28,808 nt of DNA from CAZFVY01 sp964522665 (GCA_964522665.1 CAZFVY010000096.1:1-28808), one strand, 5' to 3'; shown: positions 7,855 to 16,383, counted from the stretch's first letter. Translations and numbers: made by a program. The notes: generated from the sequence alone by a model not told the origin.

Positions 7855-9228
7855 TCAAGGTTGGCGCAAGCGAAAGTAGCCGGCGGCGCCGCTCGCCGGC
7901 GCGGCGTAGTTCAATTGGCCAAAAATGACGCTTATCCCGTTGGTCAGGGGCCGCCAAGTGGCCCCGGGACCGAGCACGGACGTTGCCTCCAGCAGGTAGT
8001 TCGTGGCGGAGCCGGGCCAACTTACGAAGATTTGGGCGCCGGACAGCGTGATTTGCATGGCTGGTTGCACGTTGACGGAGGCCGTCTGCCCCAGCCGGAC
8101 TAAATTGTTGCCGCTGTCCGCGACATAGATCGCTCCGGCCTGATCCACGGTGACGCCGTAAGGTAGATTGAAGCGGGCGGCTGCGCCGTCCCCATCCGCG
8201 CTGCCGGCGACGCCCGGTGAGCCGGCGAGCGTGGTCGTGGTCCAAGTCGCGCCGGCTCCGGAAAGCCAGCGAAGCGTGTGATTCGAGGAGTCCGCGATGA
8301 GCAGGTTTCCCGTGGCGTCGAGCGCGACGCCGGCCGGATCGTTAAAGCGGGCGGCGCTCCCGATTCCATCGGCAAAGCCACTGATTCCGGGCGAGCCAGC
8401 GATTGTGCTGACCACTCCGGCCGGCGTGATCTCGCGAATCGTCTGATTCAGGTTATCGGCCACGAAGATATTTCCGGCGGCATCCACCGCGATGCCCGTC
8501 GGGCTGTTGAAGCGGGCGACCGTGTTCGGTCCATCGACGCTGCCTGGCTGCGCCCCTTGTCCGGCCACGGTCGAGACGTTCCAATTTGTGCCGACCGGCG
8601 TCAATTGGCGGATCGCGTTGTTAAAGCTATCGGCCACATAGATGGCGTTTCCGGGGCCTACCGCGATTCCCTCGGGGAAGTTGAACCGCGCGGCGCGGCC
8701 AACGCCATCGGCGGCGCCGCTGGGACCGCCCCCGGCGAGGGTCGTCACCACGGCGTCGGCGCCAGTCTGGGTGATTTTACGGATCGCGTTGTTGAAGGTA
8801 TCCGCGACGTAGATGATGCCCGCGGCGTCGATCGCGAGGCTCGACGGAAAGTTGAATTGAGCCGCGGTTCCGGTTCCGTCCGTGAGGCCCGAATTTCCCG
8901 ACGAACCGGCGACCGTGCTGGCGACCCAGCGCGCGCCGATTCGGGTGAGTTTTCGAATCGTGTGATTCGAGCTGTCGGCGACATAGACCGAGCCGGCGGC
9001 GTCCACGGCGACGCTGGAGGGGGAGTTGAACTCGGCGGCGAGGGCGTCACCGTCGCTGTCGCCGGCGGACCCATCCCCGGCGAGCGTGGTGAATCGGAGC
9101 GGCGAGTTGTCCGCGCCCGACGCGCCAGCGCACGCCAGCATGAGGAGCGAGCCAAAAAGCGCGGCGAAGAATCGTCCCGCAAACCGCACGCCCGCGCGAA
9201 TCCGTCGAAATACAAAGATCGCTGTCAT
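7855..9228 (-). CDS. Secreted NHL-repeat six-bladed beta-propeller protein
   Basis: This 457-residue protein begins with an Arg-rich n-region and a hydrophobic core ending in LLMLACAGASGA (28-39), so it is exported. Cys33 could make it a lipoprotein, but the lipobox is imperfect. Six repeats of about 54 residues follow (about 48-370), each with the pattern AG...DG...AARFN.P.GIAVD..G.IYVADS.N..IR, typical of NHL propellers. The final domain (about 372-457; SWPGSATNYLLEATSVL...YFRLR) resembles the C-terminal domains of many verrucomicrobial secreted proteins. NHL propellers bind proteins, RNA or carbohydrates, and the ligand here is unknown. The ATG at 9228 is chosen because it starts the signal peptide; the longer reading frame to 9654 overlaps the HupE-like gene antisense to its normal frame usage. 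Confidence 0.9.
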   Translation of the reverse strand: MTAIFVFRRIRAGVRFAGRFFAALFGSLLMLACAGASGADNSPLRFTTLAGDGSAGDSDGDALAAEFNSPSSVAVDAAGSVYVADSSNHTIRKLTRIGARWVASTVAGSSGNSGLTDGTGTAAQFNFPSSLAIDAAGIIYVADTFNNAIRKITQTGADAVVTTLAGGGPSGAADGVGRAARFNFPEGIAVGPGNAIYVADSFNNAIRQLTPVGTNWNVSTVAGQGAQPGSVDGPNTVARFNSPTGIAVDAAGNIFVADNLNQTIREITPAGVVSTIAGSPGISGFADGIGSAARFNDPAGVALDATGNLLIADSSNHTLRWLSGAGATWTTTTLAGSPGVAGSADGDGAAARFNLPYGVTVDQAGAIYVADSGNNLVRLGQTASVNVQPAMQITLSGAQIFVSWPGSATNYLLEATSVLGPGATWRPLTNGISVIFGQLNYAAPASGAAGYFRLRQP

Positions 9229-9290
9229 TTTTGCCGCCGTGTTCAATTCAGATCTTAATTGCCACTCCCGTTCGCCGAGCGCAATAGCGC

Positions 9291-9317
9291 ATTTCCGCTG
9301 TCCTTGGGCGCGGAAAT
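9291..9317 (-). terminator. Hairpin downstream of the HupE-like gene
   Basis: An 8-bp perfect stem (9291-9298 with 9310-9317, loop 11) lies about 50 nt after the HupE-like stop and before the NHL start on the same strand. There is no T-run after it, so it is only terminator-like; it may instead protect or separate transcripts. Confidence 0.3.
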
Positions 9318-9365
9318 CGAGGCGTCCGGGTTCGCGACGGGTGGAAGCGTCGTCCACCAGCGGGA

Positions 9366-10469
9366 TCAGATCGGCATGAAGCGAAGTCCGAAGGCGCGTT
9401 CCACAAACCACGCCAATCCGAAGGCAAAAATGACCAGCGACAAGATCACCCGCGCGCGGGGTCCGTAGCTTTGCCTGGCCAGCCAGAGGGTCAGAGGCAG
9501 CAGCGCCAGCACGATCGCCAATTGTCCGATTTCGACGCCGACGTTGAAAGCCAACAGGCAGCGCAGGAGTCCGCTCGTGGGCAACCCCAGCTCGCGGAGC
9601 ACGTTCGCAAATCCGAAGCCGTGGATCAGGCCGAAGAGAAAGGTGAGGCGCCACCGATGCCCCGTGGATTTAAGCCAGAGGTTTTCGAGCGCGACGTACA
9701 TTATCGTGAGCGCAATGCCGGATTCGATCAAGCGCGGCGGCGGCGTGACGACCCCGAGCGTGGCGAGCGCGAGCGTCAAGGTATGCGCCGCGGTGAAGGC
9801 GGTGATGATCTTGATTAATTCGCCAAGCCGGCTCACCGCGACGAGCGCCAGCAAGAACAGAATGTGGTCGTAGCCCAGGAAGATGTGCTGGACGCCCAAC
9901 TTGAGGAATTTGAACAATAGTCCAGCGAGCGGCGCGTGGGCCGTCGTATCGTACGTGCAGTCCGGTTCCAGTTGAGTCAAAACGTACTCGGTAACGTTCC
10001 CCGCGCCTTGCTCGACCGCCGCGAGGTTCGTATGCCGTTGGCCGAGCGTGTCAAAGATGTCGTAAAGCAACGCAAACTCGCGCGGCAAGGCATCGATCCG
10101 CTTCCGGAAGACGAGATCGACCATCACTTGTTGATAATCCGCTTCCGGGATGATGGATCGGTCGTCGGAGATCACCGGGGGCAACGCGACCCCGAAATCG
10201 GCCGGTTGCGAATCAAACGTCATCGCGACGTGGCGGCGCAAAAAATCGTAGAATTCCGGCGCGTGCGACCGCAGCGCGAGCCGCGTGATGAGGCGCAGGC
10301 GCGACGGGTCGAGCTCGACGATCTTGCCCAGCGTCAAGACATCGAACGTGAAGCGAAACTCGATTTCACGCGGCGAGATTTTGACGCGGGTGTAGCTGGT
10401 GTCGGGATTGTGCGCCCACGCGGGGCAGGCGAGCCAGAGGCAGGCGAGGAGGCCGGCGATTCGTTTCAC
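9366..10469 (-). CDS. HupE/UreJ family membrane protein with extracytoplasmic N-terminal domain
   Basis: This 367-residue protein has a clear Sec signal peptide (1-19, KRIAGLLACLWLACPAWA, cleavage A19|H20). An extracytoplasmic domain of about 165 residues follows, then a membrane domain with about six helices. The membrane part shows the HupE/UreJ signatures HIFLGYDHILFLLAL, FTAAHTLTL, LIHGFGFA and FNVGVEIGQ, with conserved His and Glu/Asp residues thought to handle nickel or another metal. No hydrogenase or urease gene is nearby, so the substrate is open. The start is the GTG at 10469, because it begins exactly at the signal peptide. The in-frame ATG at 10610 would add residues translated from an inverted-repeat element. 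There is no good Shine-Dalgarno. Confidence 0.85.
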   Translation of the reverse strand: MKRIAGLLACLWLACPAWAHNPDTSYTRVKISPREIEFRFTFDVLTLGKIVELDPSRLRLITRLALRSHAPEFYDFLRRHVAMTFDSQPADFGVALPPVISDDRSIIPEADYQQVMVDLVFRKRIDALPREFALLYDIFDTLGQRHTNLAAVEQGAGNVTEYVLTQLEPDCTYDTTAHAPLAGLLFKFLKLGVQHIFLGYDHILFLLALVAVSRLGELIKIITAFTAAHTLTLALATLGVVTPPPRLIESGIALTIMYVALENLWLKSTGHRWRLTFLFGLIHGFGFANVLRELGLPTSGLLRCLLAFNVGVEIGQLAIVLALLPLTLWLARQSYGPRARVILSLVIFAFGLAWFVERAFGLRFMPI

Positions 10470-10470
10470 C

Positions 10471-10634
10471 AGCGCCTGATGGCAGAAATAAGCGATGAAT
10501 GCGGCGGTCCTTTGGCCGCCTGGCTTGGTTGCTCGCTCGGTCAGAGACCACTGCGGGTATCTTCCCTCGCTCGCGCCGCGCCAGCCGTCCAAATGTCCAG
10601 CCGCATTCATCGCTTATTTCCGCCATCAGGCGCT
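10471..10634. repeat. 164-bp element with 35-bp terminal inverted repeats (MITE/REP-like)
   Basis: Arms 10471-10505 and 10600-10634 are reverse complements with a single mismatch in 35 bases. Similarity continues imperfectly for about 20-25 bases inward on each side. The element fills the gap between the CoaB-like and HupE-like genes: the coaB stop codon (10626-10628) lies inside one arm, and the HupE GTG start is 2 bp outside the other. It encodes no plausible protein, and no target-site duplication is evident. On RNA it would fold into a very long hairpin. Confidence 0.75.
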
Positions 10635-11276
10635 AGTCGCCTTCAGCCAGTCGATGAGGGTTCGGCCGAGCGCGGCCGCGTCCGCGCACGCGGTGACCCG
10701 CGCGGGCGGCTGGCAAAACGCAAAGCCTTCGCCGTAGGCGGCGCCGTTCAATACGCACGCGTCGGCGCGGCTCTCCTCGAGCTGCCGCCACGCCCGGGCG
10801 AACGCCGCGTCGCGCCCACCTTCGAGTTCGTACTTCCAGCCGACGATCCGCGCCTCGGGAAACCAATCGCGCAGTTCCGCGAGCACCTTCGGCAGCGGGG
10901 CCAGGGTCAGCCGCACGCGTCCCGCGCGCGTGGAAAGCTTGGGCGAGGCCAGGGCCTCGCCCGCCTCGTCGCGCGCCTCCTCGACGCGGAAATCGCACAA
11001 AGCCGCGCAGTGGAAGACCGCGTCGATCCGCGCGCCCCGTCCCAACGCCGCCAATTTAGCGGCCAGGTCGGCGTTGGTCCCGAAGGATTCCACCGCGCGC
11101 GCTCCGGAAGGCCCGGGCGCCGTCGCGCCTTCGCCTTTGAAACAAAACACTTCCCACCCCTCCGCGGCAAAGGCCTCGGTCAGCGCGACGCCCAGACGTC
11201 CGGTGGAAAAGTTCGTGAGCCGGCGGACCTGGTCGATCGGCTCATAGCTCGGACCGCAGGTGACGACGACTTTCAT
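10626..11276 (-). CDS. coaB: Phosphopantothenoylcysteine synthetase-like protein (CoaB domain)
   Basis: CoaB joins 4'-phosphopantothenate and cysteine in coenzyme A synthesis using a nucleotide triphosphate. This 216-residue protein corresponds to the CoaB half only. GPSYEPIDQVRRLTNFSTG (8-26) matches the family start GPTxEPIDxVRxITNxSSG. The HCAALCDFRV (89-98), VGWKYELEGG and NGAAYGEGF segments align with the AAVADY, VGFxAE and N-D-x-x-x-x-x-GF regions. The flavoprotein decarboxylase half (CoaC) is not fused and not in the window. The ATG at 11276 is used because it begins the conserved strand MKVVVTCG; an extension to 11408 is Arg/Ala-rich and unsupported. The last codons and the stop overlap the inverted-repeat element. 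Confidence 0.85.
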   Translation of the reverse strand: MKVVVTCGPSYEPIDQVRRLTNFSTGRLGVALTEAFAAEGWEVFCFKGEGATAPGPSGARAVESFGTNADLAAKLAALGRGARIDAVFHCAALCDFRVEEARDEAGEALASPKLSTRAGRVRLTLAPLPKVLAELRDWFPEARIVGWKYELEGGRDAAFARAWRQLEESRADACVLNGAAYGEGFAFCQPPARVTACADAAALGRTLIDWLKATSA

Positions 11277-11534
11277 GGCCGGGAGGCGCAGGGCGGGACG
11301 GGAGGCCCGGGCGCTTCGCACGGTCCGCCTCGAAGCGGCGCGTGGTTTCGCGGCTTGAGCGGAGCGGCGGTTTTCGGCGATTGCGGCACCGCTACAAAAT
11401 GGACTCAACCCCGCCGACGTGGCAATGGTTTTTGCGCGGCGCCGGGACCGGCCCGCGCCAGATCCGCGAGGCGCCGCGGGCGTTCAATCCGGGCGACACG
11501 CGCGGCTTCGCGCGGACGAACCCGACCGGGGCGA

Positions 11535-11563
11535 TTGCAATTTTCGATGCCCCAGCTTATGCT
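11535..11563 (+). promoter_or_regulatory. Possible sigma-70-type promoter of the hybrid kinase
   Basis: TTGCAA (11535-11540), a 17-bp spacer and TATGCT (11558-11563) lie just upstream of the kinase ATG at 11573, each matching consensus at four of six bases. Transcription would begin within a few bases of the ATG, giving a leaderless or near-leaderless mRNA. That fits the lack of a ribosome binding site. The rest of the 296-bp divergent gap (11277-11572) shows no gene or strong structure. Confidence 0.3.
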
Positions 11564-11572
11564 GCGCCAAAG

Positions 11573-13117
11573 ATGGATAAACCGCTAAATGTCCTCCTGG
11601 TTGACGACATGGAGGCCTACCGAAAAATGCTGCGCATGGGGCTGGAGTTGGAAGGCCTCACCATTCATGAAGCCGGGGACGGCGTCGAGGCGCTGGCGGT
11701 TTTGGGCCGCCACAAGATCGACGTTGTGATCACTGACATTCTGATGCCGCGCATGGACGGTTTCCGACTTTGTCAGGAGATTCGGCGGGACGAACTGACC
11801 CGCGGCGTGCCGGTGCTGGTTTACACGGGCACCTACAAGTCGGCGAGCGACAAGAAGCTCGCGCTCGAGATCGGGGCGGACCGTTTCATCAAGAAGCCGG
11901 CCTCCACGCGGACGATCGTCGCGGCCATCCGCGAGGCCGCGGTGGCCGCCACGAAGTCGGCGCCCAAGGAGATCACGCCCGCCAAGGAGTTGGGCCTGAT
12001 GAAGGAGTACAACGAGCGCCTGGTGCGCAAGCTGGAGGACAAGCTGGTCGAGCTGGAGCAGGCCAAGGAAGCGCTCGACCGCAAGAACCGCGAGCTCCAG
12101 CGCCTGGCCGATGACATCCGCCTGTTGCTCGAATCGACCGGGGAGGGCATTTACGGGATCGACGTGGAGGGGCGCTGCACGTTCATCAATAAATCGGCCA
12201 CAGCGATGACCGGGTACACGGTCGTGGACGCGTTGGGCAAGCCGATGCACGAGCTGATCCATCACCACCGGGCCGACGGGACGCCGTATCCGCTGGAAGA
12301 CAGCCCGATTTATCTAGTGTTCCACACCGGCCGGGAATGCCGGGTCGATTCGGAGGTAGTCTGGCGCCGGAACGGCACCTCGTTTCCGGTCGAGTATTCC
12401 GCCCATCCGATTCTGGAACGCAACGCGATCAAGGGGGCGGTCGTCACGTTCAATGACATCACGGAGCGCAAGCGCATCGAGGCCCAGATCAACGCCTCGC
12501 TGCGCGAGAAGGAGGTCCTGCTGAAGGAGATTCACCACCGAGTGAAGAATAACCTGCAGGTCGTTTCCAGCCTGCTCAATCTTCAGTCCGACCACGTCGC
12601 CGACGAGGCGGTGCGCGTCCTCCTGCGCGAGAGCCAGAATCGCGTCCGGTCGATGGCGCTGATCCACGAAAAGCTTTATCAATCGCGCGATTTCGCGCAG
12701 ATCGATTTCGCCGAATATGTCACGAGCCTGGTCGCCATGCTGATCCGCTCGTATCACGAGCATTCGGCCAACATCAAGGTCGAGTCGCGCATTCGCCAGG
12801 TCAATCTCGGCCTCGATCTGGCGATTCCGGTCGGGCTGATGCTCAACGAACTGGTGTCCAACGCCTTCAAACACGCCTTTCCGGGCGGCCGCGAGGGGAC
12901 GATCAAGATTGAGTTCGACGCCGACGAAAACGAGCGGATTACGCTGGTCGTGCGGGACGACGGCATCGGCTTGCCGGCCGGGTTCAGCGCGCAGAAATCA
13001 ACGCCGTTCGGCCTGCACCTGGTGCAAATCCTGACGCAACAGATTCGCGGCGAATGGAGCTTTCGCAACGTGGTCGGCGCGGAATTCAAGATCACCTTCC
13101 AGAACCGCAAAACCTAA
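11573..13117 (+). CDS. Hybrid sensor histidine kinase: receiver-PAS-HisKA_2-HATPase
   Basis: This 514-residue cytoplasmic protein has an N-terminal receiver domain (1-125; acidic pair D11/D12, phosphoacceptor D55, K108). A coiled-coil linker (about 143-185) leads to a PAS domain (about 180-300, ending in the typical FNDITERK). Next come a HisKA_2 dimerisation domain with EIHHRVKNNLQ (319-329; phosphoacceptor His322 expected) and an HATPase domain with the N-box NELVSNAFKHAF (425-436) and DDGIGLP (462-468). No membrane segment is visible, so the signal is internal or arrives through phosphorylation of the receiver. The start at 11573 opens directly on the receiver strand (NVLLVDD); the longer frame from 11342 adds unconserved sequence. 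No partner response regulator is adjacent, though the chemosensory cluster 8 kb away supplies three CheY proteins. The gene converges on the UvrD-type helicase with a 15-bp gap. Confidence 0.93.
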   Translation: MDKPLNVLLVDDMEAYRKMLRMGLELEGLTIHEAGDGVEALAVLGRHKIDVVITDILMPRMDGFRLCQEIRRDELTRGVPVLVYTGTYKSASDKKLALEIGADRFIKKPASTRTIVAAIREAAVAATKSAPKEITPAKELGLMKEYNERLVRKLEDKLVELEQAKEALDRKNRELQRLADDIRLLLESTGEGIYGIDVEGRCTFINKSATAMTGYTVVDALGKPMHELIHHHRADGTPYPLEDSPIYLVFHTGRECRVDSEVVWRRNGTSFPVEYSAHPILERNAIKGAVVTFNDITERKRIEAQINASLREKEVLLKEIHHRVKNNLQVVSSLLNLQSDHVADEAVRVLLRESQNRVRSMALIHEKLYQSRDFAQIDFAEYVTSLVAMLIRSYHEHSANIKVESRIRQVNLGLDLAIPVGLMLNELVSNAFKHAFPGGREGTIKIEFDADENERITLVVRDDGIGLPAGFSAQKSTPFGLHLVQILTQQIRGEWSFRNVVGAEFKITFQNRKT

Positions 13118-13132
13118 CCCGCGCGCTGGCAG

Positions 13133-15256
13133 TTAGTAGGCGTGAAACGGCCGGAGATTCCACTCTTCGACCAGATCGGGCGGGAGGTCTTTGACGAACC
13201 TGGAGGCCAGTTGCATTGTTACGCCCCCTTGGGTTTGCGAGAAACGCATCAGCGGGTAGCTGAGGTAGAGCTCGTTTTTGGCCCGGGTGACCGCCACGTA
13301 GAATAACCGCCGCTCTTCCTCCTCGCCGGCCGGCGACTCGAGCGAGCGCGCCGAGGGAAAGAGGCCGTCGCAGAGCATGATGATGAACACAACCGGGAAC
13401 TCCAACCCCTTGGCCTGATGGATGGTCGAGAGGCGCATTCGCTCGTCGTCCCCGGCGCGCGCCTGATCCTCCTCCGCCTCGAGATTCGTCAGCAGCGCGA
13501 GTTGGGCCAGGAATTCCTCCGGGCCGGCGAACTGCTGGGCGAAATTGGCCAATTGCTCCAAGTCCTCGAGGCGCGCGCGGTAGTTGGGGAATTTCTCCTT
13601 GAGGTAATCCTCGTAGCCGGCCTCGATCACGAGGCGAATCAATTTGGCGGTCTGGCGGCGAACCGGCTCCTGCTCGAGTTGCGCCACGGTGGTGACGAAT
13701 TGCGCCCAAGCCACCGCGGCTTTCTTGGGCACGGCTCGGGCGCACGCTTGCAACGCGCGGGCCAAGGGCGGCGGTGCGTTCCGCTTCGCGGCGGGTGGGG
13801 CGCCGCTTCCGGCGGTCGGGGGTGGTAATGCGGCCGCGGGCGCGGCGCTTTCGACGCTGGCGCCGACTTCGGCGACGCTCGCTTCGGCCGGGGTCGCGCG
13901 GGCGGCGGAGAAGAGGCCCCAGAGTTTGTCGGCGCCCTTGGCGCCAATGCCGCGCAGCAGGCAGACCAACCGCTTGAAGGCGAGTTCGTCACGGGGATTG
14001 CAGATTAACTTGAGCCAGGCGCTCACGTCCTTGACGTGGGCCTGCTCGAAAAAGCGAATCCCGCTCGTGATGCTGAAGGGGATGCCGCGGCGGGTCAGTT
14101 CCAACTGCAGCTCGAGCGCGTGGAAGTGCGAGCGGTAGAGGACCGCCATGTCGTTCAAGTTCACCCCTTCCTCGCGCAATTGGAGCGCGCGCTGCGCGAC
14201 GAACGCCGCCTGCTGCGCCGCGTCCGCGCAGGCCACCAGCGCGGGCCGCGGGCCCGACGTCCGGGTCGGGGCCAGAAGCTTGGCGTACTGGTTGACGTTT
14301 GGGGCGATGGCGGCGTTGGCCAGCGCCAGGATCTCGGGGGTGCTGCGGTAATTGATCTCAACCTTGTAAATCTTCGCCGCCGGGTAGCGCTGTGAAAACT
14401 GCAGTATGTTGAGAAAGTTGGCGCCGCGCCACGAGTAGATGCTCTGGGAGTCGTCACCCACCGCCATCACGTTCTGATGGCGCCCGGCGAGTTGATCGAT
14501 CAGCTCGCTTTGCAGTTGGTTGGTGTCCTGGTATTCGTCCACCAGGATGAACTGGAAGCGCCGCTGGTAAAGCTCCAGCACGGCTGGCTGCTCGCGGAGC
14601 AATTGGAGCCAGAGCGCCAGGAGATCGTCGAAGTCCATGACGGCCGCCGCGCGTTTGCGCTGGGCGTAGCTTTCCCGCAGCGTGGTGATCTCGGGCGCCA
14701 GCGCGCTGAAATAATCGTAATGCTCGGCGAGGATCTCGGGAACCGGCTGGCGCATGTTGGCCGCCAGCGAAAAAACGTTCGCCAATACCTCCGGTTTGGG
14801 AAACCGGGTTTCCTTGAGATCGATCCCGCTTTGGGCAAGGCAGGCGCTGACCATGTCCTCGGCGTCCTCGCGGTCGAGAATGGTGAAGTCGGGGGGGTAG
14901 CCGAGCAGGTCGGCGTGCCGGCGCAGAATCCGATTGCCGATGGCGTGAAACGTGCCGCCCCACAGGTTGGCCAGATCATTCCCGAGCAAATCCCCGACGC
15001 GGCGCATCATTTCCCGCGCGGCCTTGTTCGTAAAGGTCAGCAGGAGAATGCGCTCGGGCGTGACGCCCTGTTCGAGCAAGAACGCGACCCGATAGATCAG
15101 GGTACGAGTCTTGCCGGCTCCGGCTCCGGCGATGACCAGCGCCGGCCCGGGCGGCGCCGTGACGGCGGCATGCTGCTGCGGATTCAACTCCGCGGCGTAG
15201 TCAATCTGCGATTGAGCCAGCGGCTGAAAGGGATCGAGCACGTACTCGCGCGACAT
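13133..15256 (-). CDS. UvrD/PcrA/Rep-type superfamily 1 DNA helicase
   Basis: This 707-residue 3'-5' helicase should serve DNA repair or replication-fork maintenance. Visible motifs are the Q motif LNPQQHAAV (24-32), Walker A GAGAGKT (44-50), motif Ia LLTFTNKAA (72-80), motif II VDEYQDTN (239-246), motif III GDDSQSIYSWRGA (267-279), motif IV INYRST (301-306), motif V TIHQAKGLEF (611-620) and motif VI VAVTRAK (654-660). A low-complexity Ala/Pro stretch (about 452-497) interrupts the 2B region and is not a normal part of the family. The usual PcrA/UvrD C-terminal Tudor-like tail is short or missing. The ATG at 15256 is the only good start. The name PcrA, UvrD or Rep cannot be decided by eye. 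Confidence 0.93.
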   Translation of the reverse strand: MSREYVLDPFQPLAQSQIDYAAELNPQQHAAVTAPPGPALVIAGAGAGKTRTLIYRVAFLLEQGVTPERILLLTFTNKAAREMMRRVGDLLGNDLANLWGGTFHAIGNRILRRHADLLGYPPDFTILDREDAEDMVSACLAQSGIDLKETRFPKPEVLANVFSLAANMRQPVPEILAEHYDYFSALAPEITTLRESYAQRKRAAAVMDFDDLLALWLQLLREQPAVLELYQRRFQFILVDEYQDTNQLQSELIDQLAGRHQNVMAVGDDSQSIYSWRGANFLNILQFSQRYPAAKIYKVEINYRSTPEILALANAAIAPNVNQYAKLLAPTRTSGPRPALVACADAAQQAAFVAQRALQLREEGVNLNDMAVLYRSHFHALELQLELTRRGIPFSITSGIRFFEQAHVKDVSAWLKLICNPRDELAFKRLVCLLRGIGAKGADKLWGLFSAARATPAEASVAEVGASVESAAPAAALPPPTAGSGAPPAAKRNAPPPLARALQACARAVPKKAAVAWAQFVTTVAQLEQEPVRRQTAKLIRLVIEAGYEDYLKEKFPNYRARLEDLEQLANFAQQFAGPEEFLAQLALLTNLEAEEDQARAGDDERMRLSTIHQAKGLEFPVVFIIMLCDGLFPSARSLESPAGEEEERRLFYVAVTRAKNELYLSYPLMRFSQTQGGVTMQLASRFVKDLPPDLVEEWNLRPFHAY

Positions 15257-15339
15257 AACCTCACGTTAGCCACGCGGCGGGAAAATAGAAAAAGAAAACG
15301 GTCGGAGGCCGAGGCCGCGGGCGGCGGCCCGGACGGGCG

Positions 15340-16212
15340 TCAAGCGGCCGCGGAGGTCGCGGCGGCGTCGGCGAGGAGGCGGCGGAGGCGGTCGATGTTG
15401 GCCTCGATCCGCTGGACGTAGTAGTTCGGCCCGCCCGGGTAGGGGATTTCCAGGAAGCGATAGACGCCTTGAAAATCGGAGTTCAGTTTCGGGATGACGT
15501 ATTTCTCCCAGAAGAGCGGGGTTTTCCGCATTAAATCGTCGGCGCTGGTGAAGCCCGCCGCCGCGCTCGGGGCGCCGTTGTTGTAACGGGCCGACTCCGC
15601 GAATTCCGCGTACAGGATGGGCAGTTTTTCAATGTAATCGTCGGCCGCCATCTGGCCGATCAAGTCAGCGCTCCCCAAGGCGAACCCGACTTTGCGCTCC
15701 AGTTCGGAATTAAAGGGAATCGAATTGAGGTCAACGTTGACCCCGGTGCAGCGGATCATGTGTTGCACGGCGCGGATTTGGCCGTCGGAGTAACCCTGTT
15801 CCCCGAGCAAACCAGACGCGAATTCCGCGCTGCGGCTGACGTGGGTCAAAGTGTATTTGGCGCCGGTGCCCTCGGTGTCGCCGCGGGTCTTGAGGTAGCC
15901 GGTGTCGTGCAGCAGAATCGCCAGCAGCCCCAACTCGACCATTTGTTGCGTGAGCGATGGAGAACCGCCGTTGTCATGCCAGCGGCCCAGCAACCGGGCC
16001 ATACAGAGGGTGCCTTGGAGCGTGTGCTCGAGATCGTGGTAGCGGGCGTCGATCGGTTGATAATCGCGGTAGCGCCCGTCAAAGCAGTCAATGGCCCAAC
16101 CGAAGATTCGAGGCACGAAGCCGCGATCACCGCGAGGAAACATCTCCGCGTAGTGCGACCTAACTTCCAGTTCCACATCCGTCGGGACCCTAGTGTCAAC
16201 CTGCGGAAACAT
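15340..16212 (-). CDS. HD-domain metal-dependent phosphohydrolase-like protein
   Basis: This 290-residue soluble protein carries HD-superfamily metal ligands: YHDLEHT (58-64), LLHDTG (100-105; His102-Asp103), His124, His151 and Asp183 in GSADLIGQM. The spacing fits an HD hydrolase acting on phosphorylated nucleotides or signalling nucleotides. It has no GYP motif, so it is not a typical cyclic-di-GMP HD-GYP enzyme. The substrate is unknown. It is divergent from the creatininase operon across 171 bp. A TAAAAT box at 16219-16224 ends 6 nt before the ATG, suggesting a leaderless transcript; the -35 match is poor. The C-terminus is Ala-rich. Confidence 0.8.
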   Translation of the reverse strand: MFPQVDTRVPTDVELEVRSHYAEMFPRGDRGFVPRIFGWAIDCFDGRYRDYQPIDARYHDLEHTLQGTLCMARLLGRWHDNGGSPSLTQQMVELGLLAILLHDTGYLKTRGDTEGTGAKYTLTHVSRSAEFASGLLGEQGYSDGQIRAVQHMIRCTGVNVDLNSIPFNSELERKVGFALGSADLIGQMAADDYIEKLPILYAEFAESARYNNGAPSAAAGFTSADDLMRKTPLFWEKYVIPKLNSDFQGVYRFLEIPYPGGPNYYVQRIEANIDRLRRLLADAAATSAAA

Positions 16213-16218
16213 TAAGCG

Positions 16219-16224
16219 ATTTTA
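16219..16224 (-). promoter_or_regulatory. Possible -10 box of the HD-domain gene
   Basis: On the minus strand TAAAAT matches TATAAT at five of six bases and ends 6 nt before the ATG at 16212, which would place transcription start at or next to the start codon. The -35 region (GTGCAA at 16-bp spacing) is weak. Confidence 0.3.
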
Positions 16225-16383
16225 ACACCTGGCGCGACGATTGCACGCACTTTTTTGACCATGAGCGGGCGGCGTTTGGACACGTCGAGGAAGGCGGAAA
16301 TCCAGAGCGGCGGCGGCCGCCGCGCTCGTTCGTGGCTTGCGCGGGGCGCGCGGATTGGGGTACGGTTGCGGGCCAGACGCCAC

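Noticed and set aside
10470..10610. Longer start of the HupE-like protein at 10610
   Set aside because: The added residues are translated from the inverted-repeat element and would bury a perfect signal peptide 47 residues inside the protein.
9936..11588. 550-residue ORF on the plus strand
   Set aside because: It runs antisense across the HupE-like gene, the inverted-repeat element and coaB, all of which have clear family motifs; composition is that of a shadow frame.
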